Position numbers and translations under genes: made by a program. The notes beneath the pieces are model-generated. The model saw only the letters and a program-made list of their open reading frames with translations, searched no databases and was not told where the DNA came from. This document shows, piece by piece, positions 21,592 to 30,299 of a stretch of DNA of 64,000 bases. Position 1 is the first letter of the stretch. Every line of letters begins with the position of its first letter. The stretch comes from Halomonas sp. JB37 (GTDB lineage: Bacteria; Pseudomonadota; Gammaproteobacteria; Pseudomonadales; Halomonadaceae). The stretch lies in the NCBI RefSeq assembly GCF_002332255.1, contig NZ_NRGW01000001.1, positions 2,728,001 to 2,792,000 of the forward strand, given 5' to 3'.

Positions 21592-22218
21592 TCAAGCGCG
21601 CATCTCTTTTTCACGCTCACTTAAAGATGCCTTAAACGCTTCACGCTCAAATACTCGCGACATGTAACTCAACAAGGGCTTGACCTGCTTTTCGGGCAGT
21701 TCAATATTGAGATCCGGCAAACGCCAAAGAACCGGTGCTAAACAGCAATCCACCAGCGTAAACTCTTCACTCATGAAGTAAGGCATGTCTTCAAAGATCG
21801 GCGAGATACCAATGAGGCTCTCGCGTAGTTCTTTACGTGCTTTATCCGCTTCTTTTTTTCCACCGCTGCGAATTTGGTCGACCATTGGGCACCACTCGCG
21901 CTCAATGCGGTGCATCCATAGGCGGCTTTGTGCACGCGCCACAGGATAAACAGGCAATAGCGGAGGATGCGGGAAACGCTCATCCAAGTACTCCATCATG
22001 ACTTTGGATTCATACAGCACCAGGTCACGATCTAATAGCGTCGGTACGCTATTGTACGGATTGAGGTCTGCCAGCTCTTCCGGTGGTTTTTCGTCGAGTA
22101 CATCGACGATATCAACGGCAACCCCCTTCTCGGCCAACACAATGCGCACACGATGACTGAAATGATCATCACTACCCGAGTAAAAGATCATCGACGACCG
22201 CTTGGCCACAACACCCAT
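21592..22218 (-). CDS. sspA: Stringent starvation protein A
   Basis: SspA has a glutathione-transferase fold, binds RNA polymerase and alters transcription in stationary phase and acid stress. The 208-residue product reads [20 protein letters not shown] and then [33 protein letters not shown], and the highly conserved [20 protein letters not shown], which is the sspA signature surface region. The first Met is supported by alignment from memory with E. coli SspA and a GAGG upstream. It forms an operon with sspB. Confidence 0.96.
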   Translation of the reverse strand: MGVVAKRSSMIFYSGSDDHFSHRVRIVLAEKGVAVDIVDVLDEKPPEELADLNPYNSVPTLLDRDLVLYESKVMMEYLDERFPHPPLLPVYPVARAQSRLWMHRIEREWCPMVDQIRSGGKKEADKARKELRESLIGISPIFEDMPYFMSEEFTLVDCCLAPVLWRLPDLNIELPEKQVKPLLSYMSRVFEREAFKASLSEREKEMRA

Positions 22219-22248
22219 GAAAGCATCCTCGCATCAAAACAATCTTGG

Positions 22249-22257
22249 ATAATAACA
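22249..22257 (-). promoter_or_regulatory. Possible extended -10 promoter of sspA
   Basis: On the minus strand TGTTATTAT matches the extended -10 form TGnTATAAT with one mismatch, about 30 bases upstream of the sspA start. No good -35 box is seen. Confidence 0.35.
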
Positions 22258-22315
22258 CGCCAGCACTCCCTTAGGGGAAGCTAGCTTGCTTTGCTTTTGT
22301 TGCCATGCTGGCAGT

Positions 22316-22343
22316 CAAAAAGGTGCGCAGCCTTTGTCGCACG
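22316..22343 (-). terminator. Probable terminator of petABC
   Basis: On the minus strand GTGCG and CGCAC pair around a 10-base loop, followed by CTTTTT. The stem is short. It lies about 27 bases beyond the petC stop and upstream of sspA. Confidence 0.45.
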
Positions 22344-22369
22344 CCCCATTGCCCGCCAGAACCGGCGAA

Positions 22370-23125
22370 TTAGTGAATGTCTCGCCAATACTCGCGCTTG
22401 AGCAGGTAAGCCATCACCCCAAAAATGAAAATAAAGATCAGTACTTTAGGCGCCAATGCTTGAGCCTTAAGCCGGGAAGGCTCACCAACATAAGCAAGAA
22501 AATTAGTTAAATCATAAACGACCTTCTCAAACTCAGCGGGCGCCAGCTCGCCTGGCTGGGTTATTTTAAGCCCCTCGCAGGATGAGCCCTGAGCAGACAG
22601 CGCATTCGCGTCCCGGCCATCTTCCTGAGCGCAGACCAGCGCCTGCACACCTTGCAAAGGCTCCAGCACATTAGGCATAGCCACTGAATCGGATACCGTA
22701 TTGTTAACACCCGTCGGCTGACTAGAATCTTGATAAAAACCGAGTAAAAAAGCGTAAATCCAATTAGGACTGCGCAGACGCGCCTGCAGGGTCAAGTCTG
22801 GCGGCACAGCACCAAACCACACAGTGGCATCGTCACTTTCAAGCGCTATAAGCATTTGATCGTTATAGGCTAATTCAGACGAAAAAATTAGATTCGCCTC
22901 AACCAAGTCCTGCGGAATCCCTAAATCATCAGCCGCCCGAGAAAAACGCTGATATTCCAGCGAATGGCAGCCCATGCAGTAGTTCACAAACAGCTTCATG
23001 CCATTTTGCAGCGACGCTTGATCCTGCAGGTCAGGCTCCATCGAATGGGCCGCGCCAGCACTAGCGGCTGCCAACGTAGCGATGAAACACCCAACGACTA
23101 ACATTCTCAATCGGCGCATTCTCAT
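22370..23125 (-). CDS. petC: Ubiquinol-cytochrome c reductase, cytochrome c1
   Basis: Cytochrome c1 is the c-type haem subunit of the bc1 complex and passes electrons from the Rieske protein to soluble cytochrome c. The 251-residue product has an N-terminal signal peptide (about residues 8-26), the covalent haem motif CMGCH near residue 50, and a C-terminal membrane anchor (about residues 226-243). A methionine-containing SVAMPNVL segment may supply the sixth haem ligand. Its ATG shares one base with the petB stop (TAATG), so it is the third gene of petABC. Confidence 0.95.
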   Translation of the reverse strand: MRMRRLRMLVVGCFIATLAAASAGAAHSMEPDLQDQASLQNGMKLFVNYCMGCHSLEYQRFSRAADDLGIPQDLVEANLIFSSELAYNDQMLIALESDDATVWFGAVPPDLTLQARLRSPNWIYAFLLGFYQDSSQPTGVNNTVSDSVAMPNVLEPLQGVQALVCAQEDGRDANALSAQGSSCEGLKITQPGELAPAEFEKVVYDLTNFLAYVGEPSRLKAQALAPKVLIFIFIFGVMAYLLKREYWRDIH

Positions 23126-24384
23126 TAGCCGGTCACCCTACTAGGAAGCGGCTTTGTCTTCTCAAGCTTGGTATAAATCGGCATTAACAGGAAGAAAGCA
23201 AAATAAACAAAGGTACACACCTGCGCCAACATGGTTCGTCCCGCGGTTGACGGCAGAACACCTAAAATTCCTAGGAGCACAAAACTAACAACGAATAAAA
23301 GCAGCATGGCTTTGGACATCCACCCTTTATAGCGCATAGACCGCACCGGACTGCGATCAAGCCAAGGCAAAACGAAAAGCACCGCAATGGCCCCTCCCAT
23401 AAACATAATGCCCAGAAACTTAGCCTCTAAGCCAAATACCGAGAAGGTGATAGCACGCAGAATCGCGTAAAAGGGCGTGAAGTACCAAACGGGCGCAATA
23501 TGATCGGGTGTTTGCAGAGGATTGGCGGGTTCAAAGTTGGATTTTTCAATAAAATATCCGCTGCCTTCCGGAAAATAAAACACCACCACGCAAAAAACGA
23601 ACAAGAATATGGCTACGCCAACAAGGTCTTTGACAGTGTAGTAAGGGTGAAAGGGTATTCCATCTAACGGCACACCTGCCCCACCTTTGTGCTGCTGGAT
23701 ATCGATACCGTCAGGGTTATTGGAACCCACTTCATGCAGCGCAATAATATGCAGCACCACAAGCGCTAGAATAACGATGGGTAGAGCAATAACATGTAAC
23801 GCAAAAAAACGGTTAAGGGTGATACCTGAAATAAGATAGTCACCGCGTATCCACTGCGCCAAATCAGGACCTAACCCCGGAATAGCAGAGAATAGCGACG
23901 TAATGACCTGCGCGCCCCAATAAGACATTTGACCCCATGGGAGCAGATAGCCCATAAAAGCCTCGGCCATTAATACCAGATAGATGCTCATGCCAAATAT
24001 CCACACTAGCTCGCGCGGCGCCTTATAAGAGCCATATAAAAGCCCCCTAAACATATGCAGATAAACAACGATAAAGAAGGCTGAAGCGCCCGTGGTGTGC
24101 ATATGACGTATCAACCACCCCCACTCCACGTCGCGCATAATATATTCGATAGATGCAAATGCACCCTCAGCAGAGGGATTAAAACTCATCGCCAGCCAAA
24201 TGCCCGTCAGAATTTGATTAACTAAAACCAGCAGCGCCAATGAGCCAAAACAGTACCAAAAGTTGAAATTCTTTGGTGCGTAGTAGCGGGAAAGATGATT
24301 TTGCCACATCCGTGTAGCGGGGAAGCGGTCATCTATCCAGCGCATAACCCCTTTTTCAGCCTTAGCCTTATTGCACTCTTCCAT
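23125..24384 (-). CDS. petB: Ubiquinol-cytochrome c reductase, cytochrome b
   Basis: Cytochrome b is the membrane core of the bc1 complex, binding two b haems and carrying the quinol-oxidation and quinone-reduction sites. The 419-residue product has eight or so hydrophobic helices and the haem-ligand histidines (RHMHTTGASAFF, HVIALPIVILALVVLHIIALHE in part). The quinol-oxidation-site Pro-Glu-Trp position appears as TPDHIAPVWYFTPFYA with PVWY. The ATG at 24384 overlaps the petA stop (TGATG) and has GGAGG just upstream. An internal Met at 24342 is less supported. Confidence 0.96.
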   Translation of the reverse strand: MEECNKAKAEKGVMRWIDDRFPATRMWQNHLSRYYAPKNFNFWYCFGSLALLVLVNQILTGIWLAMSFNPSAEGAFASIEYIMRDVEWGWLIRHMHTTGASAFFIVVYLHMFRGLLYGSYKAPRELVWIFGMSIYLVLMAEAFMGYLLPWGQMSYWGAQVITSLFSAIPGLGPDLAQWIRGDYLISGITLNRFFALHVIALPIVILALVVLHIIALHEVGSNNPDGIDIQQHKGGAGVPLDGIPFHPYYTVKDLVGVAIFLFVFCVVVFYFPEGSGYFIEKSNFEPANPLQTPDHIAPVWYFTPFYAILRAITFSVFGLEAKFLGIMFMGGAIAVLFVLPWLDRSPVRSMRYKGWMSKAMLLLFVVSFVLLGILGVLPSTAGRTMLAQVCTFVYFAFFLLMPIYTKLEKTKPLPSRVTG

Positions 24385-24980
24385 CAGGCCTCCTCATCTT
24401 CGCCAATGACAATAATGTCATCGCTTGCAAATCGATAAGGCGGCACCTCAAGATTGGTTGGCGCAGGAACGTTACTGAACACGCGGCCAGCCAAATCAAA
24501 GCGCGAGGCGTGGCAAGGACAAAAGAAGCCGCCCGGCCAGTTATCAACACCCACCCCGGCAGCATCTGGCTCTGGCCGGAAAAGCGGCGAACACCCCAAG
24601 TGAGTACAAATACCCACAAGCACGCCAATTTCTGGCGTCACAGAGCGCAAGCCACCGGCAATATAGGCCGGTTGCTGCGGAACATTGGAATCTGGGTCTG
24701 CCAAGCTCGTCACATCTATTGCCTGCGTTCGCGCAATCATTTCGGGCGTGCGGCTAATAATCCACACAGGACGGCCGCGCCACTCAACGATCACCCTCTG
24801 CCCTGGCTCAAGACGCGAGATATCTGCCCGAACGGGAGCACCAGCCGCCTTGGCCCGAGCACTAGGCTGCCAAGAAGCCACAAAGGGGACCGCCACCCCG
24901 ATAGCCCCAACCGCCCCGACAACGGAGGTGGCCACCACGAGGAAACGGCGTCGGCTTTTGTTAATGCCGCTATCTGCCAT
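24384..24980 (-). CDS. petA: Ubiquinol-cytochrome c reductase, Rieske iron-sulfur subunit
   Basis: The Rieske protein carries the 2Fe-2S cluster that takes electrons from ubiquinol in the bc1 complex. The 198-residue product has a twin-arginine-type leader (KSRRRFLVVA) that stays as a membrane anchor, then a soluble domain with the two cluster motifs CTHLGC and CPCHAS, containing the two Cys and two His ligands. A strong GGGAGGG site precedes the ATG. It is the first gene of petABC and lies downstream of rpsI, separated by a terminator. Confidence 0.96.
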   Translation of the reverse strand: MADSGINKSRRRFLVVATSVVGAVGAIGVAVPFVASWQPSARAKAAGAPVRADISRLEPGQRVIVEWRGRPVWIISRTPEMIARTQAIDVTSLADPDSNVPQQPAYIAGGLRSVTPEIGVLVGICTHLGCSPLFRPEPDAAGVGVDNWPGGFFCPCHASRFDLAGRVFSNVPAPTNLEVPPYRFASDDIIVIGEDEEA

Positions 24981-25095
24981 TTCAGATCCCTCCCCCTAGC
25001 CTACCCGCTATGCTGAAAAGCCTTGCGGTGAACAATAATGACCGACCGTACACGACGATGACAATTCGGACAGCCTATCTTTTTGAGATTCCAAT

Positions 25096-25128
25096 AAAAA
25101 ACGCCCAGGTCGATGACCTGGGCGTTTT
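25096..25128 (-). terminator. Intrinsic terminator of rplM-rpsI
   Basis: AAAACGCCCAGGTC and GACCTGGGCGTTTT form a perfect 14-bp stem around a 3-base loop. On the minus strand it is followed by a six-T run just after rpsI. It separates the ribosomal operon from petABC. Confidence 0.92.
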
Positions 25129-25144
25129 GCAGCGCTGGTTAAAA

Positions 25145-25534
25145 TTAGCGCTTGGAGAACTGCGGACGACGACGTGCTTTGCGTAGACCAACTTTCTTAC
25201 GCTCAACTTGACGTGCGTCACGCGTTACGTAGCCAGCGGCTCGTAGCGAAGGACGAAGGTCTTCGTTGTAGTTCATCAGGGCGCGAGTAATGCCGTGACG
25301 AATGGCGCCAGCTTGAGAAGAGCCGCCGCCGCCAGCGACAGTCACGAAGATGTCAAACTGGCTTACCGTTTCAGTCAACTCAAGCGGCTGACGAACAACC
25401 ATACGACCCGTTACACGACCAAAATAAAGGTCAAGGTCTTGATTGTTGACGGTAATTTTACCAGAGCCCGGCTTCATAAACACGCGAGCGGTGGAAGTCT
25501 TGCGGCGCCCGGTACCGTAATACTGCTGTGTCAT
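25145..25534 (-). CDS. rpsI: 30S ribosomal protein S9
   Basis: S9 sits in the 30S head, with its C-terminal tail contacting P-site tRNA. The 129-residue product begins [18 protein letters not shown] and ends in the conserved basic tail [18 protein letters not shown], whose terminal Lys-Arg is the tRNA-contacting end. Length matches the E. coli protein (130). It follows rplM by 13 bases in the conserved rplM-rpsI operon. Confidence 0.98.
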   Translation of the reverse strand: MTQQYYGTGRRKTSTARVFMKPGSGKITVNNQDLDLYFGRVTGRMVVRQPLELTETVSQFDIFVTVAGGGGSSQAGAIRHGITRALMNYNEDLRPSLRAAGYVTRDARQVERKKVGLRKARRRPQFSKR

Positions 25535-25547
25535 GGCGAAGATTTCC

Positions 25548-25976
25548 TCAGATGTTCAGTTCAAGCGGCTGTTGGGCAGCATGCGGATGCTCAGCACCGG
25601 CGTACACTTTCAATTTAGTGTACATGGCGCGGCCCAAAGGACCTTTCGGCAACATGCCTTTAACGGCAGACTCGATGATGCGCTCAGGGGCATGATCCAG
25701 CATTTTGTCGAATGTCATAGAGCGCAGACCGCCCGGGTAACCAGTGTGGCGATAGTAGGTTTTAGCCTTCGCCTTGTTACCGGTCACGTGGACTTTCTCT
25801 GCGTTGATCACGACAATGTAGTCGCCAGTATCAACGTGAGGGGTAAATTCGGGCTTATGCTTGCCACGTAAGCGGCGAGCAATCTCGGTTGCCAGACGAC
25901 CGAGCGTTTTGTCCTTAGCGTCGACAACATACCAGTCGCGCTGGACGGACTCAGGCTTAGCACTGAACGTCTTCAT
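25548..25976 (-). CDS. rplM: 50S ribosomal protein L13
   Basis: L13 is an early-assembling 50S protein. The chosen start at 25976 gives 142 residues beginning [20 protein letters not shown], with [22 protein letters not shown] and the conserved [15 protein letters not shown] ending. The frame is open further upstream to 26090, but that stretch lies in the untranslated leader. In E. coli L13 represses this operon. Here a roughly 105-base leader containing a 9-bp hairpin follows a good promoter. Confidence 0.98.
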   Translation of the reverse strand: MKTFSAKPESVQRDWYVVDAKDKTLGRLATEIARRLRGKHKPEFTPHVDTGDYIVVINAEKVHVTGNKAKAKTYYRHTGYPGGLRSMTFDKMLDHAPERIIESAVKGMLPKGPLGRAMYTKLKVYAGAEHPHAAQQPLELNI

Positions 25977-26052
25977 GGATGAAATCACCAGATTAAATGT
26001 ATTGGGCGACTCACACCGCTTACACGGCGAAGCACCATCCCTATTTTTCTTG

Positions 26053-26073
26053 GTTGCCTGCATTGCAAGCAAC
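26053..26073 (-). promoter_or_regulatory. Hairpin in the rplM leader
   Basis: In the minus-strand leader RNA, GUUGCUUGC pairs with GCAGGCAAC around a 3-base loop, nine consecutive pairs including one G-U. It lies about 10 bases after the expected transcription start and about 77 bases before the rplM ATG. It is a candidate autoregulatory or stability element. Confidence 0.5.
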
Positions 26074-26088
26074 ATGTAGCGAGGCGGC

Positions 26089-26117
26089 ATTCTACAGCAA
26101 GGACCGAGACAAGTTAA
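26089..26117 (-). promoter_or_regulatory. Sigma-70 promoter of rplM-rpsI
   Basis: On the minus strand TTAACT and TAGAAT (5 of 6 matches) are spaced by 17 bases, about 105 bases upstream of the rplM start codon and just past the 3' end of zapE. Confidence 0.7.
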
Positions 26118-26152
26118 GCCGCATCACCACTTTTTTACACTACCAGCAATGG

Positions 26153-27340
26153 TTAGGGTTTATGTGCTAGCGCCAGATACTCCTGCGACTGCATTTCTTG
26201 CAGGCGCGAAAGAGTACGCTGGAACTCAAACGTCAGCTTTCCATCGCTATACAGCTGCTCGACGGACACTTCTGCCGACATCAGTAGCTTGACGCCGCGA
26301 TCATAAAACTCATCGACCATATTGATAAAACGGCGCGCCTGATCATCCGTTTTGGCATCCATACGCACAACGTTAGACACCAATACGGTATGAAACTCTC
26401 GCGCCAGCTCAATGTAGTCATTTTGGCTGCGCGGGCCATCACATAGCTCTAAAAACTCAAACCAAGCAATATCTTCATGCAGTCGGCGTGCTTTTAGCAC
26501 GCGACCATTTATCTCTAACGAGGCGTCTGACTCGCCCTCATGCCCAGCTATCTCTCTAAAGCTTCGCGACAGCTCACGCTCAGCCGAATCATTCAGCGGC
26601 GAGTAAAAAATGGCGGCACGCTCTAGCGCACGCAACCGGTAGTCAACGCCAGAGTCCACATTCACCACGTCGCAATGACGATTAACAAGTTCGATAGCCG
26701 GTAGGAAACGTGCCCGCTGTAATCCTTCTTTGTACAAATCGTCAGGCACGATATTAGAGGTCGCGACCAACACCACGCCTCGTTCAAAGAGCGCCTCCAG
26801 CAGGTTGGCAAGAATCATTGCGTCGGTAATATCTTTGACAAAAAACTCATCGAAGCAGATCACTCGATACTCGGTCGCAAACTTCCCAGCAATCAGTGTT
26901 AAGGGGTTTTTTTCGCCTTTATAGTGCGTCAACTCATTGTGAACGCGCTGCATAAAGCGATGAAAGTGAGTGCGCATTTTGTCTGAAAAAGGCAGCGCCT
27001 CATAAAATGTATCGACTAAGTAGGTCTTGCCACGCCCTACACCGCCCCAAAAGTAGAGCCCTTTTACCTGAGGCAGCATGGGCTCACGAGAAGAAGATGA
27101 CTTCTTTCCCATTAGCCCCGCCATTTTGGCTTTAAACCCCTTGTGGGCAACCAACGCCTTGGGCATGGTTGTTGGCGCCGCGACAAGCTCATCGTAAAGT
27201 CGCTGTAAGTGCGTTACCGCTAGCTCTTGCGCTGCATCATATTGAAAATCATCGCGTTCTAAGTCCGCGCGATAGCGCTCTATAGGCGTCGCAGGACGCG
27301 CTTTTGGCACAGACCTACCCGCAGCAGATGTTGATGACAT
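26153..27340 (-). CDS. zapE: Cell division ATPase ZapE (AFG1 family)
   Basis: ZapE is an AFG1-like P-loop ATPase linked to Z-ring function late in division and under low-oxygen stress. It shows the Walker A motif GGVGRGKT, the HFHRFMQRVHNEL block, and Walker B VICFDEFFVKDITDAMIL followed by TSNIVPDDLYKEGLQRARFLP, all diagnostic. The ATG at 27340 is chosen because a strong TAGGAGG lies 7 bases upstream, giving 395 residues. An in-frame upstream start at 27376 has none. It has a KKSSSS insertion before Walker A. It is divergent from zapG. Confidence 0.93.
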   Translation of the reverse strand: MSSTSAAGRSVPKARPATPIERYRADLERDDFQYDAAQELAVTHLQRLYDELVAAPTTMPKALVAHKGFKAKMAGLMGKKSSSSREPMLPQVKGLYFWGGVGRGKTYLVDTFYEALPFSDKMRTHFHRFMQRVHNELTHYKGEKNPLTLIAGKFATEYRVICFDEFFVKDITDAMILANLLEALFERGVVLVATSNIVPDDLYKEGLQRARFLPAIELVNRHCDVVNVDSGVDYRLRALERAAIFYSPLNDSAERELSRSFREIAGHEGESDASLEINGRVLKARRLHEDIAWFEFLELCDGPRSQNDYIELAREFHTVLVSNVVRMDAKTDDQARRFINMVDEFYDRGVKLLMSAEVSVEQLYSDGKLTFEFQRTLSRLQEMQSQEYLALAHKP

Positions 27341-27442
27341 GCAATCGCCTCCTACAGCGTGCAAAGCGGTAGCCACAATCGTTACTACCCGCCTTAAAAG
27401 GCTGCGATTATACCCATTGAGGCACCATAACGCATGAGCGGA

Positions 27443-27473
27443 TTGACCCGACTAGCGGACTGACGCCTATAAT
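27443..27473 (+). promoter_or_regulatory. Probable promoter of zapG
   Basis: TTGACC and a perfect TATAAT are separated by 19 bases, somewhat long, about 70 bases upstream of the zapG start codon. On the opposite strand an ATTATA at 27413-27418 could be the -10 box for zapE. Confidence 0.55.
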
Positions 27474-27544
27474 GGCAGTCTGTTAGCTCACAACAGCTGG
27501 CTAATAACGTCGGCTGTTATATACAAGGCGCCAGGGAGAACACT

Positions 27545-27997
27545 GTGGACGCAAGCTCACCATTAACCTTTGCTGTTATCGGTCTTATCGTCGGTTTTAT
27601 TGTCGGAATGGGCTGCTATCGCCTATTCAGTAAAAGCCAGCGCGAGACGGCCTCCATGCGCCAGCAGCTGCTTGAACGCGAACATCAAATTGCCGAAATG
27701 AAGACCAGCGTAGGCAACCATTTAACCGGCATATACGAACGTCTCAGCAATATTCGTGATGAAGCTAACCAGCTGGAACTTCAGCTCAAAGAGGACGCCG
27801 CGGAATGGAACATTCGGGATGCTGCCGTTCAGCATAGCCTGGATCTTTCCGGCATCAATTCAAAACAGCAACCATCAGAAGATAACACCCCGCCCGCGAT
27901 GCCGCGTGATTACGCTGACGGCAAAGGTGGCACGCTATCCGAAAATTTCGGCTTAAAAAGCCATGAGGTAGCCACTCCCCAGCCACCACGCTATTAA
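27545..27997 (+). CDS. zapG: Z-ring-associated protein ZapG (YhcB, DUF1043)
   Basis: ZapG is a small inner-membrane protein with a cytoplasmic coiled coil, tied to division and envelope synthesis in E. coli. The 150-residue product has an N-terminal membrane helix (about residues 7-27, with glycine-rich VGFIVGMGCYRLF), then a coiled coil of about residues 33-85 and a polar, proline-rich disordered tail. The GTG at 27545 is preceded by GGGAG. Its place next to zapE is the same as in other gammaproteobacteria. Confidence 0.88.
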   Translation: MDASSPLTFAVIGLIVGFIVGMGCYRLFSKSQRETASMRQQLLEREHQIAEMKTSVGNHLTGIYERLSNIRDEANQLELQLKEDAAEWNIRDAAVQHSLDLSGINSKQQPSEDNTPPAMPRDYADGKGGTLSENFGLKSHEVATPQPPRY

Positions 27998-28086
27998 TCC
28001 ACATAGCAGGCCCCGACAGCCGTCAAAAGCCGTTATTAGCGACTGATGGCTAAAAACGCGTCGGGGTCCACTGGTTATAAAGACCT

Positions 28087-28848
28087 CTAGGCAGGATTAT
28101 CAATATCCACAAACCGGTGCTCAATCGCATACTCATCGGCCAGCCACTCCCCCAACGCCTGAATACCGTAACGCTCGGTAGCATGATGCCCCGCGGCGAT
28201 ATAATGAATACCCATTTCGCGCGCAAGATGCGTGGTTCGCTCCGATATCTCACCCGATACAAACACCTGCGCACCGGCTTCATACGCAGAGGCTATCATG
28301 TCTTGAGCGCCGCCGGTGCACCAAGCAATTCGCTCAATTTCGCCCACTTGCGGCGCTTCAATCATCAGCGGCTCACGCTGCAACGACTGAGAGATTTGCG
28401 CAGCTAGCACGTGTATCGAGCTCGGCTGAGTTAAACGCCCAGACCATAAGAGCCCCTCCCCCAGCTCACCATCAATGCACCCCTCCACTTTCCAACCCAA
28501 ACGCCTAGCCAGCTCGGCGTTATTACCTAACTCTGCATGCGCATCAAGGGGCAAGTGATAAGCGAGTAAATTAATCCCATGATCGAGCAGCGTTTTGATG
28601 CGCTTCTGCTTCATACCGGTAATAGCAACGGGCTCGTTTTTCCAAAAGTAGCCGTGATGCACCAGCACCATGTCTGCCTTCCAAGCGACCGCTTCGTCCA
28701 GCAGTGCTTGGCAAGCCGTCACGCCCGTCATCACGCGTTTAACACAATCAGTGCCAGCGACCTGCAGCCCATTAATCGTAAAGTCTTTGAATTGGGCGGC
28801 GCGCAGCTGATGATCACAGGCTGCCACTAGTTGGTCGCGATATATCAT
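28087..28848 (-). CDS. NIF3-family dinuclear-metal protein
   Basis: A member of the NIF3/YbgI family, proteins that form hexameric rings with a dinuclear metal site. GTP cyclohydrolase I type 2 activity has been proposed, but the role is unsettled. The 253-residue product contains the metal-ligand motif VHHGYFW near residue 64, NLLAYHLPLDAHAELGNNA, and the C-terminal HHATERYGIQAL, giving the expected His/Glu ligands. Length equals that of the short bacterial form without the central PII-like insert. It is convergent with zapG and divergent from the DegS-like protease. Confidence 0.9.
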   Translation of the reverse strand: MIYRDQLVAACDHQLRAAQFKDFTINGLQVAGTDCVKRVMTGVTACQALLDEAVAWKADMVLVHHGYFWKNEPVAITGMKQKRIKTLLDHGINLLAYHLPLDAHAELGNNAELARRLGWKVEGCIDGELGEGLLWSGRLTQPSSIHVLAAQISQSLQREPLMIEAPQVGEIERIAWCTGGAQDMIASAYEAGAQVFVSGEISERTTHLAREMGIHYIAAGHHATERYGIQALGEWLADEYAIEHRFVDIDNPA

Positions 28849-28979
28849 GCTGACTCCTTTCGTTAATGGTTGAATTGCACCCGTGAGGAACTCGCTAAGA
28901 AAGTGTTACCATACGGCTATTGTTAAACTCGCTTCTTTTGTCACGATTGGCAAGACTGACTCGTTAAGGAATTTTTTGC

Positions 28980-30236
28980 ATGAGACGCTATGTGCTGCCT
29001 TATTTATGGCCAGTCATCACTGGCGTATTGATCGCTTTGCTGATCTTACCGGGGCTCCCAGATCTGTTATCAAACCCGTTTCAAAGCCCAGCGACGCAAG
29101 AAACTACTCCTGCAGTGGTCACGGTACCGGCCGTTGTCGAACCAAGCCCCAACCGCCCCGCCCCCGAAATACATCAAGCAGAACCGATGGCACGTAACCA
29201 AGGGCCTTCTAGCTACTCATATGCGGTGGATCAAGCCGCCCCCGCCGTCGTCAACATTTACTCTTCGCGCATTGTAGAGCGCGACCAGCATCCGCTGATG
29301 TCTGATCCTTTTTTCCAGCAGTTCTTTGATGACCAGGGCGATGACACGACTACCCATCAGCGCATGCTTTCGAGCCTGGGCTCTGGCGTAATCGTGAGTG
29401 ACGATGGCTATGTGCTCACTAATCACCATGTCATCAACGGGGCTGATGAGATTCAAGTAGCCTTACGCGATGGACGTGAGACGCTAGCTGAAGTGATTGG
29501 GACTGACCCTGAAAGCGACCTGGCAGTGCTGCGTATTGAGCTAGACGATTTGCCGGTGATTGAGCTGACCGACTCAGCAGACGTGGCGGTTGGCGACGTG
29601 GCGCTGGCCATCGGCAACCCGTTCGGCGTGGGCCAAACAGTGACCATGGGCATTATCAGCGCCACTGGGCGTAATCATTTAGGGCTCAATGCCTACGAAG
29701 ACTTCATACAAACTGATGCCGCCATCAACCCAGGCAACTCGGGGGGCGCTTTAGTCAATCCTGACGGCGCGCTAGTAGGCATCAATACGGCTATTTTCTC
29801 GCGCTCTGGCGGCTCACAGGGCATTGGCTTTGCAATCCCTGCCAATCTCGCCCACAGCATACTCGATGAACTTGTCACTCAAGGACGCGTCATTCGTGGC
29901 TGGCTGGGCATCGAGGCTCAGGCACTTTCCCGCGAGCTTGCCGCCTCTTTTGGCCTGCAAACACCGCAGGGCGTTATCGTCGCCGGGGTTGTCAGTGATG
30001 GTCCCGCCGATGAAGCCGGACTGGAGCCTGGCGACGTACTGCTCGCCGTTAATGGGCAAGCTATCTTGGATGCGCGCACCGCGATGAGTGACATCGCCTC
30101 GATTCCACCGGGCACTTCGCTGCCGCTGACCATCGTACGTAGCGGCGAGCGTATGGACATGACGCTAGTGGTGGGCGAACGGCCGCCTCCAGCTATCCCT
30201 ATTAACGAAGTCGTGCCACGCCAACGCGACTCATAA
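28980..30236 (+). CDS. DegS/AlgW-like periplasmic serine protease
   Basis: An HtrA-family protease anchored in the inner membrane. DegS in E. coli and AlgW in Pseudomonas cleave the anti-sigma factor RseA/MucA to start the sigma-E envelope-stress cascade. The 418-residue product has one N-terminal membrane anchor (about residues 8-26), a proline-rich linker (about 36-72), a trypsin-like domain with His150, Asp180 and Ser254 (NPGNSGG), and a single PDZ domain (about 300-395). One PDZ and a membrane anchor favour DegS/AlgW over DegP/DegQ. The DPFFQQFFDDQGDD loop is closer to DegQ or AlgW than to E. coli DegS. The anti-sigma partner is not in this window. Confidence 0.88.
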   Translation: MRRYVLPYLWPVITGVLIALLILPGLPDLLSNPFQSPATQETTPAVVTVPAVVEPSPNRPAPEIHQAEPMARNQGPSSYSYAVDQAAPAVVNIYSSRIVERDQHPLMSDPFFQQFFDDQGDDTTTHQRMLSSLGSGVIVSDDGYVLTNHHVINGADEIQVALRDGRETLAEVIGTDPESDLAVLRIELDDLPVIELTDSADVAVGDVALAIGNPFGVGQTVTMGIISATGRNHLGLNAYEDFIQTDAAINPGNSGGALVNPDGALVGINTAIFSRSGGSQGIGFAIPANLAHSILDELVTQGRVIRGWLGIEAQALSRELAASFGLQTPQGVIVAGVVSDGPADEAGLEPGDVLLAVNGQAILDARTAMSDIASIPPGTSLPLTIVRSGERMDMTLVVGERPPPAIPINEVVPRQRDS

Positions 30237-30277
30237 TAGTGTCTCGTTGGCGTAGCGGATCCGCCCCCAGCACTATT
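30235..30277. other. Inverted repeat between convergent protease gene and hisD
   Basis: AATAGTG (30235-30241) and CACTATT (30271-30277) are exact complements, with a nested GGCG/CGCC pair inside. It lies between convergent genes, starting within the stop codon of the protease. There is no T-run, so any terminator role is weak. Confidence 0.35.
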
Positions 30278-30299
30278 CACAAAGAAAGCTACGAGAAAC

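Noticed and set aside
28980-30236. DegP/DegQ-type soluble protease
   Set aside because: It has only one PDZ domain and an uncleaved-looking N-terminal membrane anchor followed by a linker, which fits DegS/AlgW better.
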